Shown here one piece after another: positions 33,585-41,829 of a stretch of DNA of 64,000 nt. Made by a program: the position numbers and the translations under genes. Where the stretch lies: contig NZ_JAUSYB010000001.1 in the NCBI RefSeq assembly GCF_030816505.1, forward strand, positions 3,286,001-3,350,000, in the 5' to 3' direction. The notes below the pieces were generated by a model, which did no database searches, was not told where the DNA came from, and saw only the letters and a program-made list of their open reading frames with translations. The number at the start of each line of letters is the position of its first letter. Within the stretch, counting starts at the first letter, position 1. Origin of the DNA: Microbacterium sp. W4I20. Lineage in GTDB: Bacteria; Actinomycetota; Actinomycetes; Actinomycetales; Microbacteriaceae.

Positions 33585-35219
33585 ATGAGCCCGCTGTCGC
33601 GATCGAGCTGGGGACGCGTCTTCGACGACCTCGGCGTGACGCTGCTCGAAGTCGCCCACGGCCGCATCCTGGTCGATCAGCAGATCGGCGGGGTGGTCAT
33701 CCACGACCCCGTGGACGAGCCGATGTATCCGCAGAACGCCGTGGTGCTCGCGGTGGCCGTGCAGGACGCGCACGCCCTGGCCACACTCGTCTCCACCGCG
33801 GGTGAGCGCGGGGCCGTCGCGGTGGTCGTCCGTGCCTCGACCGAACTGCCGGATGCCGTGCGCAACGCCTCCGACCGCGCGGGCGTCGCGATCCTCAACC
33901 TCGCGCGCGGCGCGACCTGGACCCAGCTCGCGGCCCTGTTGCGCTCGCTGCTCGCCGAGGACGACGTCGGGCAGACGCCGGCCGAGTCGCTCGGCGGGGT
34001 GTCGTCCGGCGATCTGTTCGCGGTGGCCAACGCGATCGCCGCCCTGCTCGACGCGCCGGTCACCATCGAGGACCGATCATCGCGCGTGCTCGCGTTCTCG
34101 GGCGGGCAGGAGCAGGCGGACCCGTCGCGGGTGGAGACCATCATCGGCCGACAGGTGCCCGATCGCTACGCGCGCGTTCTCACCGAGATGGGCGTCTTCC
34201 GCGACCTGTACCGCGGCGATGCCCCGGTCGTGGTCGATCCGGTGCGGCTCGGCGAGGGCGTCTCCACGCAACGCATCGCGATCGCCGTGCGCGCCGGCGA
34301 CGAGGTGCTCGGCTCGATCTGGGCCGCGATGGACGGCCCCCTCACCGCGGAGCGCACGGCCACGCTCCGCGACGCGACCAAGCTCGTCGCGCTGCACCTG
34401 CTGCGGATCCGCGCCGGCGCCGATGCGCAACGCAGCCTGCGCGCCGAGCTGGTGAGCCGCGCCGTGAACGGGGGAGCCGACGCGCAGGACGCCCTGGGCC
34501 GACTCGGCCTCAGCGGCCGCCGGGTGTGGGTGACCGCCGCCGCCCTGGCTCCGCGCGACGCCGACGGGACGGAGCACGACTCGATCGCGGAGCGCGAACG
34601 CCTCACCGACGCGCTGGCGCTGCATCTGTCGGCCGTGCAGCAGGGCGCCGCCGTCGCGCTCGTCGGAGACACCGTCTACGGCATCCTCCCGGTGGGTGAT
34701 GCCGCCGCCGAGGACCGATCCGTGCGGCTCGCCGAGGACTTCCTGCAGCGCGTCGGCGAGCGCATCCCCGCGCTCATCGGGGTCGGACGTCCCGCCGCGA
34801 CCGTCGCCGAGATTGCCCGCTCCCGCGCCGAGGCGCACCGCGCGCTGCGGGTCGTGACCGAGCGCGCCGCCGACCGACCCGGCGCCGAGCCCCGGGTCGC
34901 CCGGATCGGCGACGTCGAGACCGAATCGCTGCTGCTCGACCTGCGCGACCTGCGCAGCTCCCGGGGAGACGTCGCGTCGGGCGTGCTCGCCCGCCTCATC
35001 GAGTACGACGACCGCAACGATGCCCACCTGGTCGACACCCTGACCGCGTGGCTCGACCGGTTCGGCGACGTGACCTCCGCCGCGGCGGCATGCTTCGTGC
35101 ATCCGAATACCTTCCGATACCGGCTGCGCCGCGTGTCCGAGGTGGGCGGCGTGGACCTCGACGATCCGGATGCGCGGTTCGCGGCGATGCTGGAGATCCG
35201 GACGCTCCCCGCGCGCTGA
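33585..35219 (+). CDS. PucR family transcriptional regulator
   Basis: A 544-residue regulator. The N-terminal ~130 residues form a purine-catabolism-like domain (VFDDLGVTLLEVAHGRILVDQQIGG is split across it), the middle is a GGDEF-like/CdaR sensor, and the C-terminus is the PucR helix-turn-helix, with DVTSAAAACFVHPNTFRYRLRR. It lies 46 bases after the racemase on the same strand. TAGGCT (33572-33577) seven bases before the ATG gives it its own leaderless promoter. PucR/CdaR proteins usually activate nearby catabolic genes in response to the substrate, so it is the likely controller of the D-amino acid/peptide cluster upstream. Confidence 0.9.
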   Translation: MSPLSRSSWGRVFDDLGVTLLEVAHGRILVDQQIGGVVIHDPVDEPMYPQNAVVLAVAVQDAHALATLVSTAGERGAVAVVVRASTELPDAVRNASDRAGVAILNLARGATWTQLAALLRSLLAEDDVGQTPAESLGGVSSGDLFAVANAIAALLDAPVTIEDRSSRVLAFSGGQEQADPSRVETIIGRQVPDRYARVLTEMGVFRDLYRGDAPVVVDPVRLGEGVSTQRIAIAVRAGDEVLGSIWAAMDGPLTAERTATLRDATKLVALHLLRIRAGADAQRSLRAELVSRAVNGGADAQDALGRLGLSGRRVWVTAAALAPRDADGTEHDSIAERERLTDALALHLSAVQQGAAVALVGDTVYGILPVGDAAAEDRSVRLAEDFLQRVGERIPALIGVGRPAATVAEIARSRAEAHRALRVVTERAADRPGAEPRVARIGDVETESLLLDLRDLRSSRGDVASGVLARLIEYDDRNDAHLVDTLTAWLDRFGDVTSAAAACFVHPNTFRYRLRRVSEVGGVDLDDPDARFAAMLEIRTLPAR

Positions 35220-35268
35220 TCGCCCGGCCTGCACGGCGGGGCAGGTCTCGACGGGGCAGAATGAACGG

Positions 35269-36027
35269 GTGACTCAGACGATCGCCCTGGAGATGGCCGT
35301 GCAGGATGCTGCGGGAGTCCGCGTCGCCGCGGAGATCGGCGCCGCGCGCGTCGAGCTCGCGACCGCCCTCGCGCTCGGAGGTCTCACCCCGTCGCAGGCG
35401 ACTCTCGAACTCGCCGTCGAGACCGCGGGCGCGGACGGCCCGGAGGTGCATGTGCTGATCCGCCCGCGCGGCGGCGGGTTCCACTTCACCGCCGACGAGC
35501 TCGCCGTCTCGGAGCGCGACGTGCGCCGGGCGATCGAGGCCGGGGCCGCCGGTGTGGTGATCGGTGCGCTCGATGCCGACGGCACCCTCGACCTCGACGC
35601 GACGGCGCGCCTGCGCGATGCCGCCGGCGGAGCATCCGTCACCCTTCATCGTGCGATCGACGTGACAGCCGACCCCGTCGCGACCCTCCGCGCGGCTCGC
35701 GTGCTCGGCCTCCACCGCGTGCTCACCTCGGGCGGAGCATCCGCCGCGATCGACGGGATCGACACCCTCCGGGCGCTCGTGGCCGCCGCCGAGGGCGAGA
35801 TCGAGATCATGGCCGGCAGCGGGGTGGATGCGGCGAGCGCACCGGCGCTCGCCGCGGTCGGCGTCGACGCCCTGCACTTCTCCGCGAAGCGCACCGTGCA
35901 CGAGACCGGCGGAGTGCGGATGGGCTCGGCGTCCGAGGGCGTCGGCGGCTACGAGGTGACCGACCGCGACATCGCGCTCGGGATCTGCGCGGCGCTCGGG
36001 CGGTGGCGGGCGCAGAGCCGTTCGTGA
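35269..36027 (+). CDS. cutC: CutC family copper homeostasis / TIM-barrel protein
   Basis: A 252-residue CutC protein, a TIM barrel once linked to copper tolerance and now of uncertain enzymatic role. The conserved start (EMAVQDAAGVRVAAEIGAARVEL), IRPRGGGFHFT, VTLHRAIDVTADP, VLTSGGA and LHFSAKR are all present. GTG 35269 is supported by CAGAAT six bases upstream. The last residues and stop codon lie in the first unit of a 16-bp tandem repeat, so repeat slippage would alter the C-terminus or stop position. It has no operon partner. Confidence 0.9.
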   Translation: MTQTIALEMAVQDAAGVRVAAEIGAARVELATALALGGLTPSQATLELAVETAGADGPEVHVLIRPRGGGFHFTADELAVSERDVRRAIEAGAAGVVIGALDADGTLDLDATARLRDAAGGASVTLHRAIDVTADPVATLRAARVLGLHRVLTSGGASAAIDGIDTLRALVAAAEGEIEIMAGSGVDAASAPALAAVGVDALHFSAKRTVHETGGVRMGSASEGVGGYEVTDRDIALGICAALGRWRAQSRS

Positions 36028-36075
36028 GCAGAGCCGTCGATCAGCAGAGTCGTTCGTGAGCAGAGTCGCTAGGCT
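36012..36075 (+). repeat. 16-bp tandem repeat spanning the cutC stop codon
   Basis: Units GCAGAGCCGTTCGTGA (36012-36027), GCAGAGCCGTCGATCA (36028-36043) and GCAGAGTCGTTCGTGA (36044-36059) follow one another, with a fourth partial unit from 36060. The first unit encodes the CutC C-terminus with its stop; the last runs into the -10 of the next gene. Confidence 0.8.
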
Positions 36076-36081
36076 CGCTCC

Positions 36082-36960
36082 GTGACGGATACCCGAGAGT
36101 TCATCGATGCCCACGGCATCGCCATCGTCTACGACGTCCACCCCGCCACCGCGACGCCGCGCGGAGTCGTGCAGCTGCTGCACGGGGTCGGCGAGCACGC
36201 CGGCCGGTACGGTGCGCTCATCGCGGCGCTCACCGCGGCGGGCTTCACCGTCTACGCCGACGACCACCGCGGGCACGGCCGCACCGGCATCCGCCAGCAC
36301 GACGGACCCGCCGGGCTCGGGCGTCTCGGCAAGGGCGGACTCCGTGCGGCCGAAGATGCGATCTGGCAGCTGACCGGCATCATCCGCGACGAGAATCCCG
36401 ACCTGCCGCTCGTGCTGTTCGGCCACTCCTGGGGATCGTTCCTGGCCCAGAAGCTCGTCAACCACCACCCGGAGGCCTGGGATGCCGTCATCCTCTCCGG
36501 CTCCGCGCTGCTGACGCCCACGACCCTCAACGCCGCCCCGCTCAACGCGCGGTGGGCGAAGGCTGAGGGCGCGACCGGGCTGGAGTGGCTCAGCCGCGAC
36601 TCCGCCGTCTGGTCGGCGTTCGGCGACGATCCGCTCACCACCGATGTCCCGCTGTTGAAGCTGTTCGGGCCGATCGAGGCGGCGAAGCTCTACGGGCGCC
36701 CCGCGAAGGACCTCGCCGCGAAGGTCGGGCACGACATCCCGATGCTGCTGCTCGTCGGCCGCGACGATCCGGTGGGCGGGCCGCGCAGCGTGCACAAGCT
36801 CGCCGACGAGTACCGCACCCGCTCCGGCCTGACCGACGTGACGACGCTGGTCTACCCGGATGCTCGGCACGAGATCTTCAACGAGCTGCAGCAGGACGAG
36901 GTGCGCGCCGATCTGCTGGCCTGGCTCGATCGGCGCATCGCGACGCGCGACGAAGGCTGA
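36082..36960 (+). CDS. Alpha/beta hydrolase (monoacylglycerol lipase / lysophospholipase type)
   Basis: A 292-residue serine hydrolase of the Hydrolase_4 group. GVGEHAGRYG and DHRGHGRTG are the family openings, the nucleophile is in LFGHSWGSF, Asp in GRDDPVGGP and the catalytic His in DARHEIFNE. A cap domain spans ~130-215. No signal peptide, so it is cytosolic and may act on acylglycerols or lysolipids. GTG 36082 has TAGGCT six bases upstream (36070-36075), so a leaderless message is expected. It stands alone and ends before a strong stem-loop. Confidence 0.9.
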   Translation: MTDTREFIDAHGIAIVYDVHPATATPRGVVQLLHGVGEHAGRYGALIAALTAAGFTVYADDHRGHGRTGIRQHDGPAGLGRLGKGGLRAAEDAIWQLTGIIRDENPDLPLVLFGHSWGSFLAQKLVNHHPEAWDAVILSGSALLTPTTLNAAPLNARWAKAEGATGLEWLSRDSAVWSAFGDDPLTTDVPLLKLFGPIEAAKLYGRPAKDLAAKVGHDIPMLLLVGRDDPVGGPRSVHKLADEYRTRSGLTDVTTLVYPDARHEIFNELQQDEVRADLLAWLDRRIATRDEG

Positions 36961-36976
36961 CCCCTCCCACCTCTCT

Positions 36977-37035
36977 TTCGAATCGCGCAACTGGGTCCTA
37001 TTTCGCCGGTTCATCCCCCAGTTGCGCGATTCGAA
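36977..37035. terminator. Perfect 19-bp stem-loop after the alpha/beta hydrolase
   Basis: TTCGAATCGCGCAACTGGG (36977-36995) pairs exactly with 37017-37035 around a 21-base loop. It begins 17 bases past the stop codon. The stem is less GC-rich than surrounding coding DNA; there is no U-tract. Confidence 0.65.
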
Positions 37036-37161
37036 CGGTCTGGGTGACTTCGAGTCGCTGCGTGACGCACGGTGAAGATGCGTGACGTCATGTGGGCGGC
37101 CGCCGCCGACTGAGCTCTACATTCGGACCAGTATTCCGCGGGAACGCGAGAGGGCGGTCGG

Positions 37162-37899
37162 ATGAGCTTCGTCAGCGAATGGCGCGATTGGCATGCGGCG
37201 CGGGAGCGGCTCGCCGGCTCGGAGTACGGGCCATCGGCCCTCGAGTCGACGAACTGGCTCATCGAGATGCCGGCCGCGGTCGACGGCATCCCGGGTCTCT
37301 GGGCCCTCACCGGCGACGGCGGCATCCGCGGGAGCGATCTCGGACAGGCGGGCCGCACGGTCACGCTACGGGGTGCCGAGACCGTGCGGCTCGGGCGGCG
37401 CGAGCTGCGCGTGTTCGACCGGCACGGGACCCTGGCGCTGCGTGTGCTCAACCCGGCCCGGCCGCAGCGGGAGTGGTTCACCGCGATCGACGCCTATGCT
37501 CCCGACGAGCGGTGGCGCCTGCCGGCGCGGTTCGAGCCGACCCCCGACGAGCGGATCGTCATCACCTCGGTCGACGGGGAGGAGCGGGAGTCCCCGGTCG
37601 CCGGCCGCCTGCACTTCGAACTCGCCGGCACGCCGCAGACGCTGACGGTGACGCGGAGCGCGCAGGGGGCGCTGAGCGCGGTGTTCGCCGACGGGACCAA
37701 CGGGCTCGAGACGTACCGGTTCCGGTTCCTCCCGATCGAGGAACCCGCCGAGGACGGCTCCGCGGTCGTCGACTTCAACCGGGCCTACCTGCCGCCGTGC
37801 GCCTTCTCCGACCAGTTCGTCTGCCCGCTCCCGCCGCTCGGCAACCGGTACTCGACGCCGATCCGCGCCGGGGAGCGCGTCGTGGTGCTCGGGGGCTGA
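37162..37899 (+). CDS. DUF1684 family protein
   Basis: A 245-residue soluble beta-rich protein. The C-terminal signature VVDFNRAYLPPCAFSDQF followed by CPLPPLGNR identifies DUF1684, a widespread family without known function. The N-terminus (SEWRDWHAARERLAGSEYGP) also fits. TACATT at 37118 may serve as -10 with a ~30-base leader carrying GAGAGGG. It precedes the lipoate ligase by 75 bases on the same strand, but that gene has its own promoter-like hexamer. Confidence 0.88.
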   Translation: MSFVSEWRDWHAARERLAGSEYGPSALESTNWLIEMPAAVDGIPGLWALTGDGGIRGSDLGQAGRTVTLRGAETVRLGRRELRVFDRHGTLALRVLNPARPQREWFTAIDAYAPDERWRLPARFEPTPDERIVITSVDGEERESPVAGRLHFELAGTPQTLTVTRSAQGALSAVFADGTNGLETYRFRFLPIEEPAEDGSAVVDFNRAYLPPCAFSDQFVCPLPPLGNRYSTPIRAGERVVVLGG

Positions 37900-37974
37900 A
37901 CCGGCCGTCACCCCGACTCGGGCCCGCGTCATGGCCGCCGCCCACCGGGGCGCTCCGCGCCTTAAGCTGGGATC

Positions 37975-39024
37975 GTGCACGGAGAATACAAGGTCCCAGG
38001 CGGAAAGCTCGTCGTGGTCGACCTCGACGTCGACGACAACCGCATCGCCCGCTTCCGCCTCGCCGGGGACTTCTTCCTCGAGCCCGACTCGGCGCTGGAC
38101 GACATCAACGCGGCGGTGAACGGGCTGCCGGTGGAGTCCGACTCGACGGCCATCGCGGCTGCCGTGCGCGCTGCGCTCCCCGAGGGCGCGCAGCTGCTCG
38201 GCTTCACGCCCGAGTCCGTGGGCACCGCTGTGCGCCGCGCGCTGGTGACGGCCCCGGGCTGGCGCGACTTCGACTGGGAGATCGTGCACGACAAGGCCGT
38301 CTCGCCGCAGATGAACCTCGCGCTCGACGAGGTGCTCACCTCTCGCGTCGGCGAAGGACGTCGTCGGCCGACGCTCCGCATCTGGGAGTGGGACGGCTCC
38401 GCGGTCGTCATCGGCTCGTTCCAGTCGTACCGCAACGAGGTCGACCCCGAGGGTGCCGCCCGGCACGGCTTCGACGTCGTGCGCCGTATCTCCGGCGGTG
38501 GCGCGATGCTCATCCCCGCGGGGCAGATCATCACGTACTCGCTGTACGTGCCGGCATCCCTCGTCGCGGGCATGACGTTCGCGGACTCCTACGCGTTCCT
38601 CGACGACTGGGTGCTGCAGGCCCTGCGCTCGGTCGGCATCGACGCGGTGTACCGGCCGCTCAACGACATCGCGAGCCCGACCGGCAAGATCGGCGGAGCC
38701 GCGCAGAAGCGCCTCGCCAACGGCGGAGTGCTGCACCACGCGTCGCTGTCGTACGACCTCGACGGGCAGGTCATGACCGAGGTGCTGCGCATCGGTCGCG
38801 AGAAGCTGAGCGACAAGGGCACGACGTCGGCGGCCAAGCGCGTCGATCCGCTGCGGAGCCAGACCGGCCTCACGCGCGAGGAGATCATCGAGCGCTTCAT
38901 CGAGACCTTCCGTTCGCTGACCGATGCCGAGACGGGCACGATCGCGCCGGACGAGTACGCCGATGCCGAAGCCCTGGTGGAGTCGAAGTTCGCCACCGAG
39001 GCGTGGCTGCACCGCGTGCCGTGA
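37975..39024 (+). CDS. Lipoate--protein ligase A family protein
   Basis: A 349-residue protein with the biotin/lipoate A/B ligase domain (~110-330) and an N-terminal extension resembling the LplA accessory domain (YKVPGGKLVVVDLDVDDNRI). The ligase part has NLALDEVL, DVVRRISGGGAMLIPAG (substrate loop) and DIASPTGKIGGAAQKRL (lipoate-binding Lys region). It would attach lipoate to E2 or GcvH domains. GTG 37975 has TAAGCT six bases upstream. The stop overlaps the DNA methyltransferase start (GTGA), an odd functional pairing. Confidence 0.88.
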   Translation: MHGEYKVPGGKLVVVDLDVDDNRIARFRLAGDFFLEPDSALDDINAAVNGLPVESDSTAIAAAVRAALPEGAQLLGFTPESVGTAVRRALVTAPGWRDFDWEIVHDKAVSPQMNLALDEVLTSRVGEGRRRPTLRIWEWDGSAVVIGSFQSYRNEVDPEGAARHGFDVVRRISGGGAMLIPAGQIITYSLYVPASLVAGMTFADSYAFLDDWVLQALRSVGIDAVYRPLNDIASPTGKIGGAAQKRLANGGVLHHASLSYDLDGQVMTEVLRIGREKLSDKGTTSAAKRVDPLRSQTGLTREEIIERFIETFRSLTDAETGTIAPDEYADAEALVESKFATEAWLHRVP

Positions 39025-39989
39025 CCGAGCCTTCGACGGGCTCAGAGACCCCGGTGCCGAAGGGCGCCGTCGAGATCATCGAGGGCGACAACCTCGACGT
39101 CGCCGCACGCTTGCCCGCAGGATCGTTCACCCTCGTGTACCTGGATCCGCCCTTCAACACCGGGCGGGCGCAGGAGCGGCAGGTCGTGACCGCGCGGCGG
39201 ACGTTCACAATTCAGTCAGAATCTGCGGAAGCGGCGGTCGAAGGGCTCTCGGGGGCCGATCCTGTTCCGGTCGTGCTGAATTCTGAACAGCCTCCCGCGG
39301 AGACCGAGATCCGCCACGGCTTCCACGGGCACGAGTACGAGCGGGTGCGCGGCATGCTGCGCACCTACGACGACCGCTTCGACGACTACGGCGCGTTCCT
39401 CATGCCCCGGCTCGAGGAGGCCTGGCGGCTGCTCGCCGACGACGGCACCCTCTACCTGCACCTCGACTACCGCGAGGCGCACTACGCCAAGGTCATGCTC
39501 GACGCGGTCTTCGGCCGCGACTGCTTCCTCAACGAGCTGATCTGGGCCTATGACTACGGCGCGAAGTCGCGCCGCCGCTGGCCCACCAAGCACGACACGA
39601 TCCTGGTGTACGTGAAGAATCCGCGGGAGTACGTCTTCAACTCCGACGAGGTCGACCGCGAGCCCTACATGGCGCCGGGCCTCGTCACGGCCGAGAAGGC
39701 CGCGCGCGGCAAGCTGCCCACCGACGTCTGGTGGCACACGATCGTGCCGACGACCGGGCGCGAGAAGACCGGGTATCCGACGCAGAAGCCCGAGGGCATC
39801 CTCCGCCGGATCGTGACGGCCTCGAGCCGCCCCGGCGACCGCGTGCTCGACCTGTTCGCGGGCAGCGGCACGACCGGGGCAGTCGCCTCGGCTCTCGGAC
39901 GCGACGCCGTGCTGGTCGACGACAATCCCGCGGCGATCCGCGTGATGACCGAGCGGATGCCGCACGCCGAGGTGCGCGCGGCACTCTGA
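39021..39989 (+). CDS. Site-specific DNA adenine N6-methyltransferase, orphan
   Basis: A 322-residue DNA methyltransferase of the beta class: motif IV DPPF at 42-45 precedes motif I FAGSGTTG starting at 279, and TGYPTQKPEGIL and KHDTILVYVKNP lie between. No restriction enzyme gene adjoins, so it is an orphan that may mark the genome for regulation or repair. Residues ~62-95 look like a poorly conserved, lower-GC insert. GTG 39021 overlaps the lipoate ligase stop, and the N-terminus TEPSTGSETP is encoded by a copy of the dispersed repeat. Target sequence unknown. Confidence 0.9.
   Translation: MTEPSTGSETPVPKGAVEIIEGDNLDVAARLPAGSFTLVYLDPPFNTGRAQERQVVTARRTFTIQSESAEAAVEGLSGADPVPVVLNSEQPPAETEIRHGFHGHEYERVRGMLRTYDDRFDDYGAFLMPRLEEAWRLLADDGTLYLHLDYREAHYAKVMLDAVFGRDCFLNELIWAYDYGAKSRRRWPTKHDTILVYVKNPREYVFNSDEVDREPYMAPGLVTAEKAARGKLPTDVWWHTIVPTTGREKTGYPTQKPEGILRRIVTASSRPGDRVLDLFAGSGTTGAVASALGRDAVLVDDNPAAIRVMTERMPHAEVRAAL
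39030..39051 (+). repeat. Dispersed repeat CTTCGACAGGCTCAGGGACC, copy at the lipoate ligase-methyltransferase junction
   Basis: Two-mismatch copy starting nine bases after the methyltransferase GTG; encodes EPSTGSETP in the same phase as the rocD copy. Confidence 0.75.
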
Positions 39990-40022
39990 AGCCCGCGGTG
40001 GTGGCTCAGGTCAGCTCGCTCT

Positions 40023-40370
40023 TCAGGCGATGTAGACCTTGCGCAGTGTCTCGCTGACCGTCCAGACGGTGCGCATGCCCTCGGCCAGCCGGACGACAGA
40101 GCCGGGGCCGACCTCGAGCGACGGCAGCGCGGGCTCGTCGAAGGCGATCGTGGCGCGACCCGCCAGCACCACGAACACCTCGTCGGCCTCGACATCGGAT
40201 GCGGTGCCGGGAGTCATCTCCCAGACGCCGACCTCGACCCCGGCGAGAGTCGAGAGTGGCACCGATGCCGTCGTCGGAGCGCCGGCGATGACCTCCTCCG
40301 CCGGCAGCGCCTCGTGCGTGAGAGCGAGCGAAGCGGCATCCGTTCCTGTCCCGGCATCCAGGTCGCTCAC
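40023..40370 (-). CDS. Cupin domain protein
   Basis: A 115-residue single-cupin protein of the Cupin_3 (DUF861) type: GVWEMTPGTASDVEADEVFVVLAGRATI, then LEVGPGSVVRLAEGMRTVWTV and a C-terminal ETLRKVYIA. It starts with GTG 40370 inside the stop of the FAD oxidase gene (GTGA), so it is co-translated with it. Such cupins often accompany putrescine/GABA or amine oxidation genes and may bind an intermediate or a metal. No enzymatic activity can be assigned. It ends the minus-strand operon opposite the methyltransferase. Confidence 0.85.
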   Translation of the reverse strand: MSDLDAGTGTDAASLALTHEALPAEEVIAGAPTTASVPLSTLAGVEVGVWEMTPGTASDVEADEVFVVLAGRATIAFDEPALPSLEVGPGSVVRLAEGMRTVWTVSETLRKVYIA

Positions 40371-41770
40371 GAGTCGAAGCCCATGCCGACGGCATCCAAC
40401 GTCTTGAGGAACAGGTTGCGCTTGCCCTCGTTGTGATCCGCCCGGTCCATCGCGGCGCGAACGAGGTTGACGCCGATCGAGGCCGCGGGCTCGGGCGGGA
40501 AGGGGATCGGCTTCTCTCGCACCATCCGCAGCTGGGTGCGCTCGGTCTCCTCGCCCGACAGCTTGTCGAGCATGACGTCGGCGGCGAAGCGCGCGGCCCC
40601 GACGCCGAGACCCGTGAAGCCCGTGGCGTAGGCGACCCGCCCGCGCCGCGCCGTGCCGAAGAAGGCGCAGAACCGGCTCGACGAGTCGATCGCGCCGGCC
40701 CAGCGGTGCGTGAACTTCAGGCCCTCCAGCTGCGGGAACGTCGTGAAGAAATGCGAGGCGAGCTTGCGGTGGCTCTCCATCCGGTCCTCGTACTCGGGGC
40801 GCACCTTGCCGCCGTAGTGGTAGACCGCGTCGTAGCCGCCGAACAGGATGCGGTTGTCGGCGGTGAGCCGGTAATAGTGGAACTGGTTCGCACTGTCGGC
40901 GAGGCCCTGCCGGTTCGACCAGCCGATGTCCGCCAGCTGCGCGGCCGAGAGCGGCTCGGTCATCAGCACGTAGTCGTACACCGGGACGGTCATCAGGCGG
41001 TTGCGCTTCAGCAGCGAGGGGAAGACGTTGGTGCCGAGAGCGACAGCATCCGCCGTCACCCGTCCCTGAGCCGTCACCAGTGTGATCGGGCCGGAGCCGT
41101 CGCCCTCGACCCGCTTGACCAGGCTGTGCTCGAAGATCTCGACGCCCAGTTCGGCGGCGACGCGGGCCAGTTCGAGGCCGAGCTTGGCGGGGTGCACCAT
41201 CGCGCAGGCCTCCCGCTCCCAGGATCCGGCGAGGAACGTGGGGGAGTGCACCTCGGCCTGCACGGCGTCCTGATCGAGGAATCCCGGCTCGTCGCGGTAC
41301 CACTCGACCTGGTGCGGCTCGACGGCGACGGCCAGCTGCCCGGTGCGCTCGAAGTCGGTCTTCATGTCGTAGTAGGCGATCGTCGACTCGATGCCGTCGA
41401 GGTTCTCGAGCCCCAGCTCCTCGAGGCGGTCGATCTCCTCCGGCCAGCGGGTCAGGCCGTTCTCGTGGCCGTGCGTGAGACTCGCCTCGCAGAAGCCGCC
41501 GTTGCGACCGGATGCCGCCCACGCGACGCGGGACGCCTCCAGCAGCACGACCCGGCGCTCGGGGTCGCGCTCCTTCGCGCGGAGGGCCGTCCACAGTCCG
41601 GTGTACCCGCCGCCGACGATGACCAGGTCGGCGGTCACGTGGTCGGTGAGCGTCGGATGCACGGGGCGCTCCACGTCGTCGAGCCAGAACACTCCGAGGG
41701 TCGTGTCGCGCAGCGACCCGTCGACGGCGACGGGGGCGGGGAGGCGGCGTTCGAAGACGGTAGTTCCCAT
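40367..41770 (-). CDS. FAD-dependent amine oxidoreductase (DAO family, gamma-glutamylputrescine oxidase-like)
   Basis: A 467-residue flavoprotein. The FAD dinucleotide-binding motif is VIVGGGYTGLWTALRAKE followed by VVLLEASRVAWAASGRNGGF, where the GRNGGF loop is typical of PuuB-like oxidases. Substrate-domain features include KFTHRWAGAIDSS and the C-terminal FTGLGVGAARFAADV. It likely oxidises an amine such as gamma-glutamylputrescine or another omega-amine to the aldehyde, which the divergent dehydrogenase at 42397 could oxidise further. The downstream cupin overlaps it. No gamma-glutamylputrescine synthetase is visible here, so the exact substrate remains open. Confidence 0.88.
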   Translation of the reverse strand: MGTTVFERRLPAPVAVDGSLRDTTLGVFWLDDVERPVHPTLTDHVTADLVIVGGGYTGLWTALRAKERDPERRVVLLEASRVAWAASGRNGGFCEASLTHGHENGLTRWPEEIDRLEELGLENLDGIESTIAYYDMKTDFERTGQLAVAVEPHQVEWYRDEPGFLDQDAVQAEVHSPTFLAGSWEREACAMVHPAKLGLELARVAAELGVEIFEHSLVKRVEGDGSGPITLVTAQGRVTADAVALGTNVFPSLLKRNRLMTVPVYDYVLMTEPLSAAQLADIGWSNRQGLADSANQFHYYRLTADNRILFGGYDAVYHYGGKVRPEYEDRMESHRKLASHFFTTFPQLEGLKFTHRWAGAIDSSSRFCAFFGTARRGRVAYATGFTGLGVGAARFAADVMLDKLSGEETERTQLRMVREKPIPFPPEPAASIGVNLVRAAMDRADHNEGKRNLFLKTLDAVGMGFDS

Positions 41771-41829
41771 GGTGTTCTCCGTGGTGTCCGTTGATCTCGC
41801 GGTGGATGAGGGGGTAGGGGTGCCGCGCG

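Noticed and set aside
36012-36075. Possible CRISPR array
   Set aside because: The 16-bp units are directly adjacent with no spacers and no cas gene is present.
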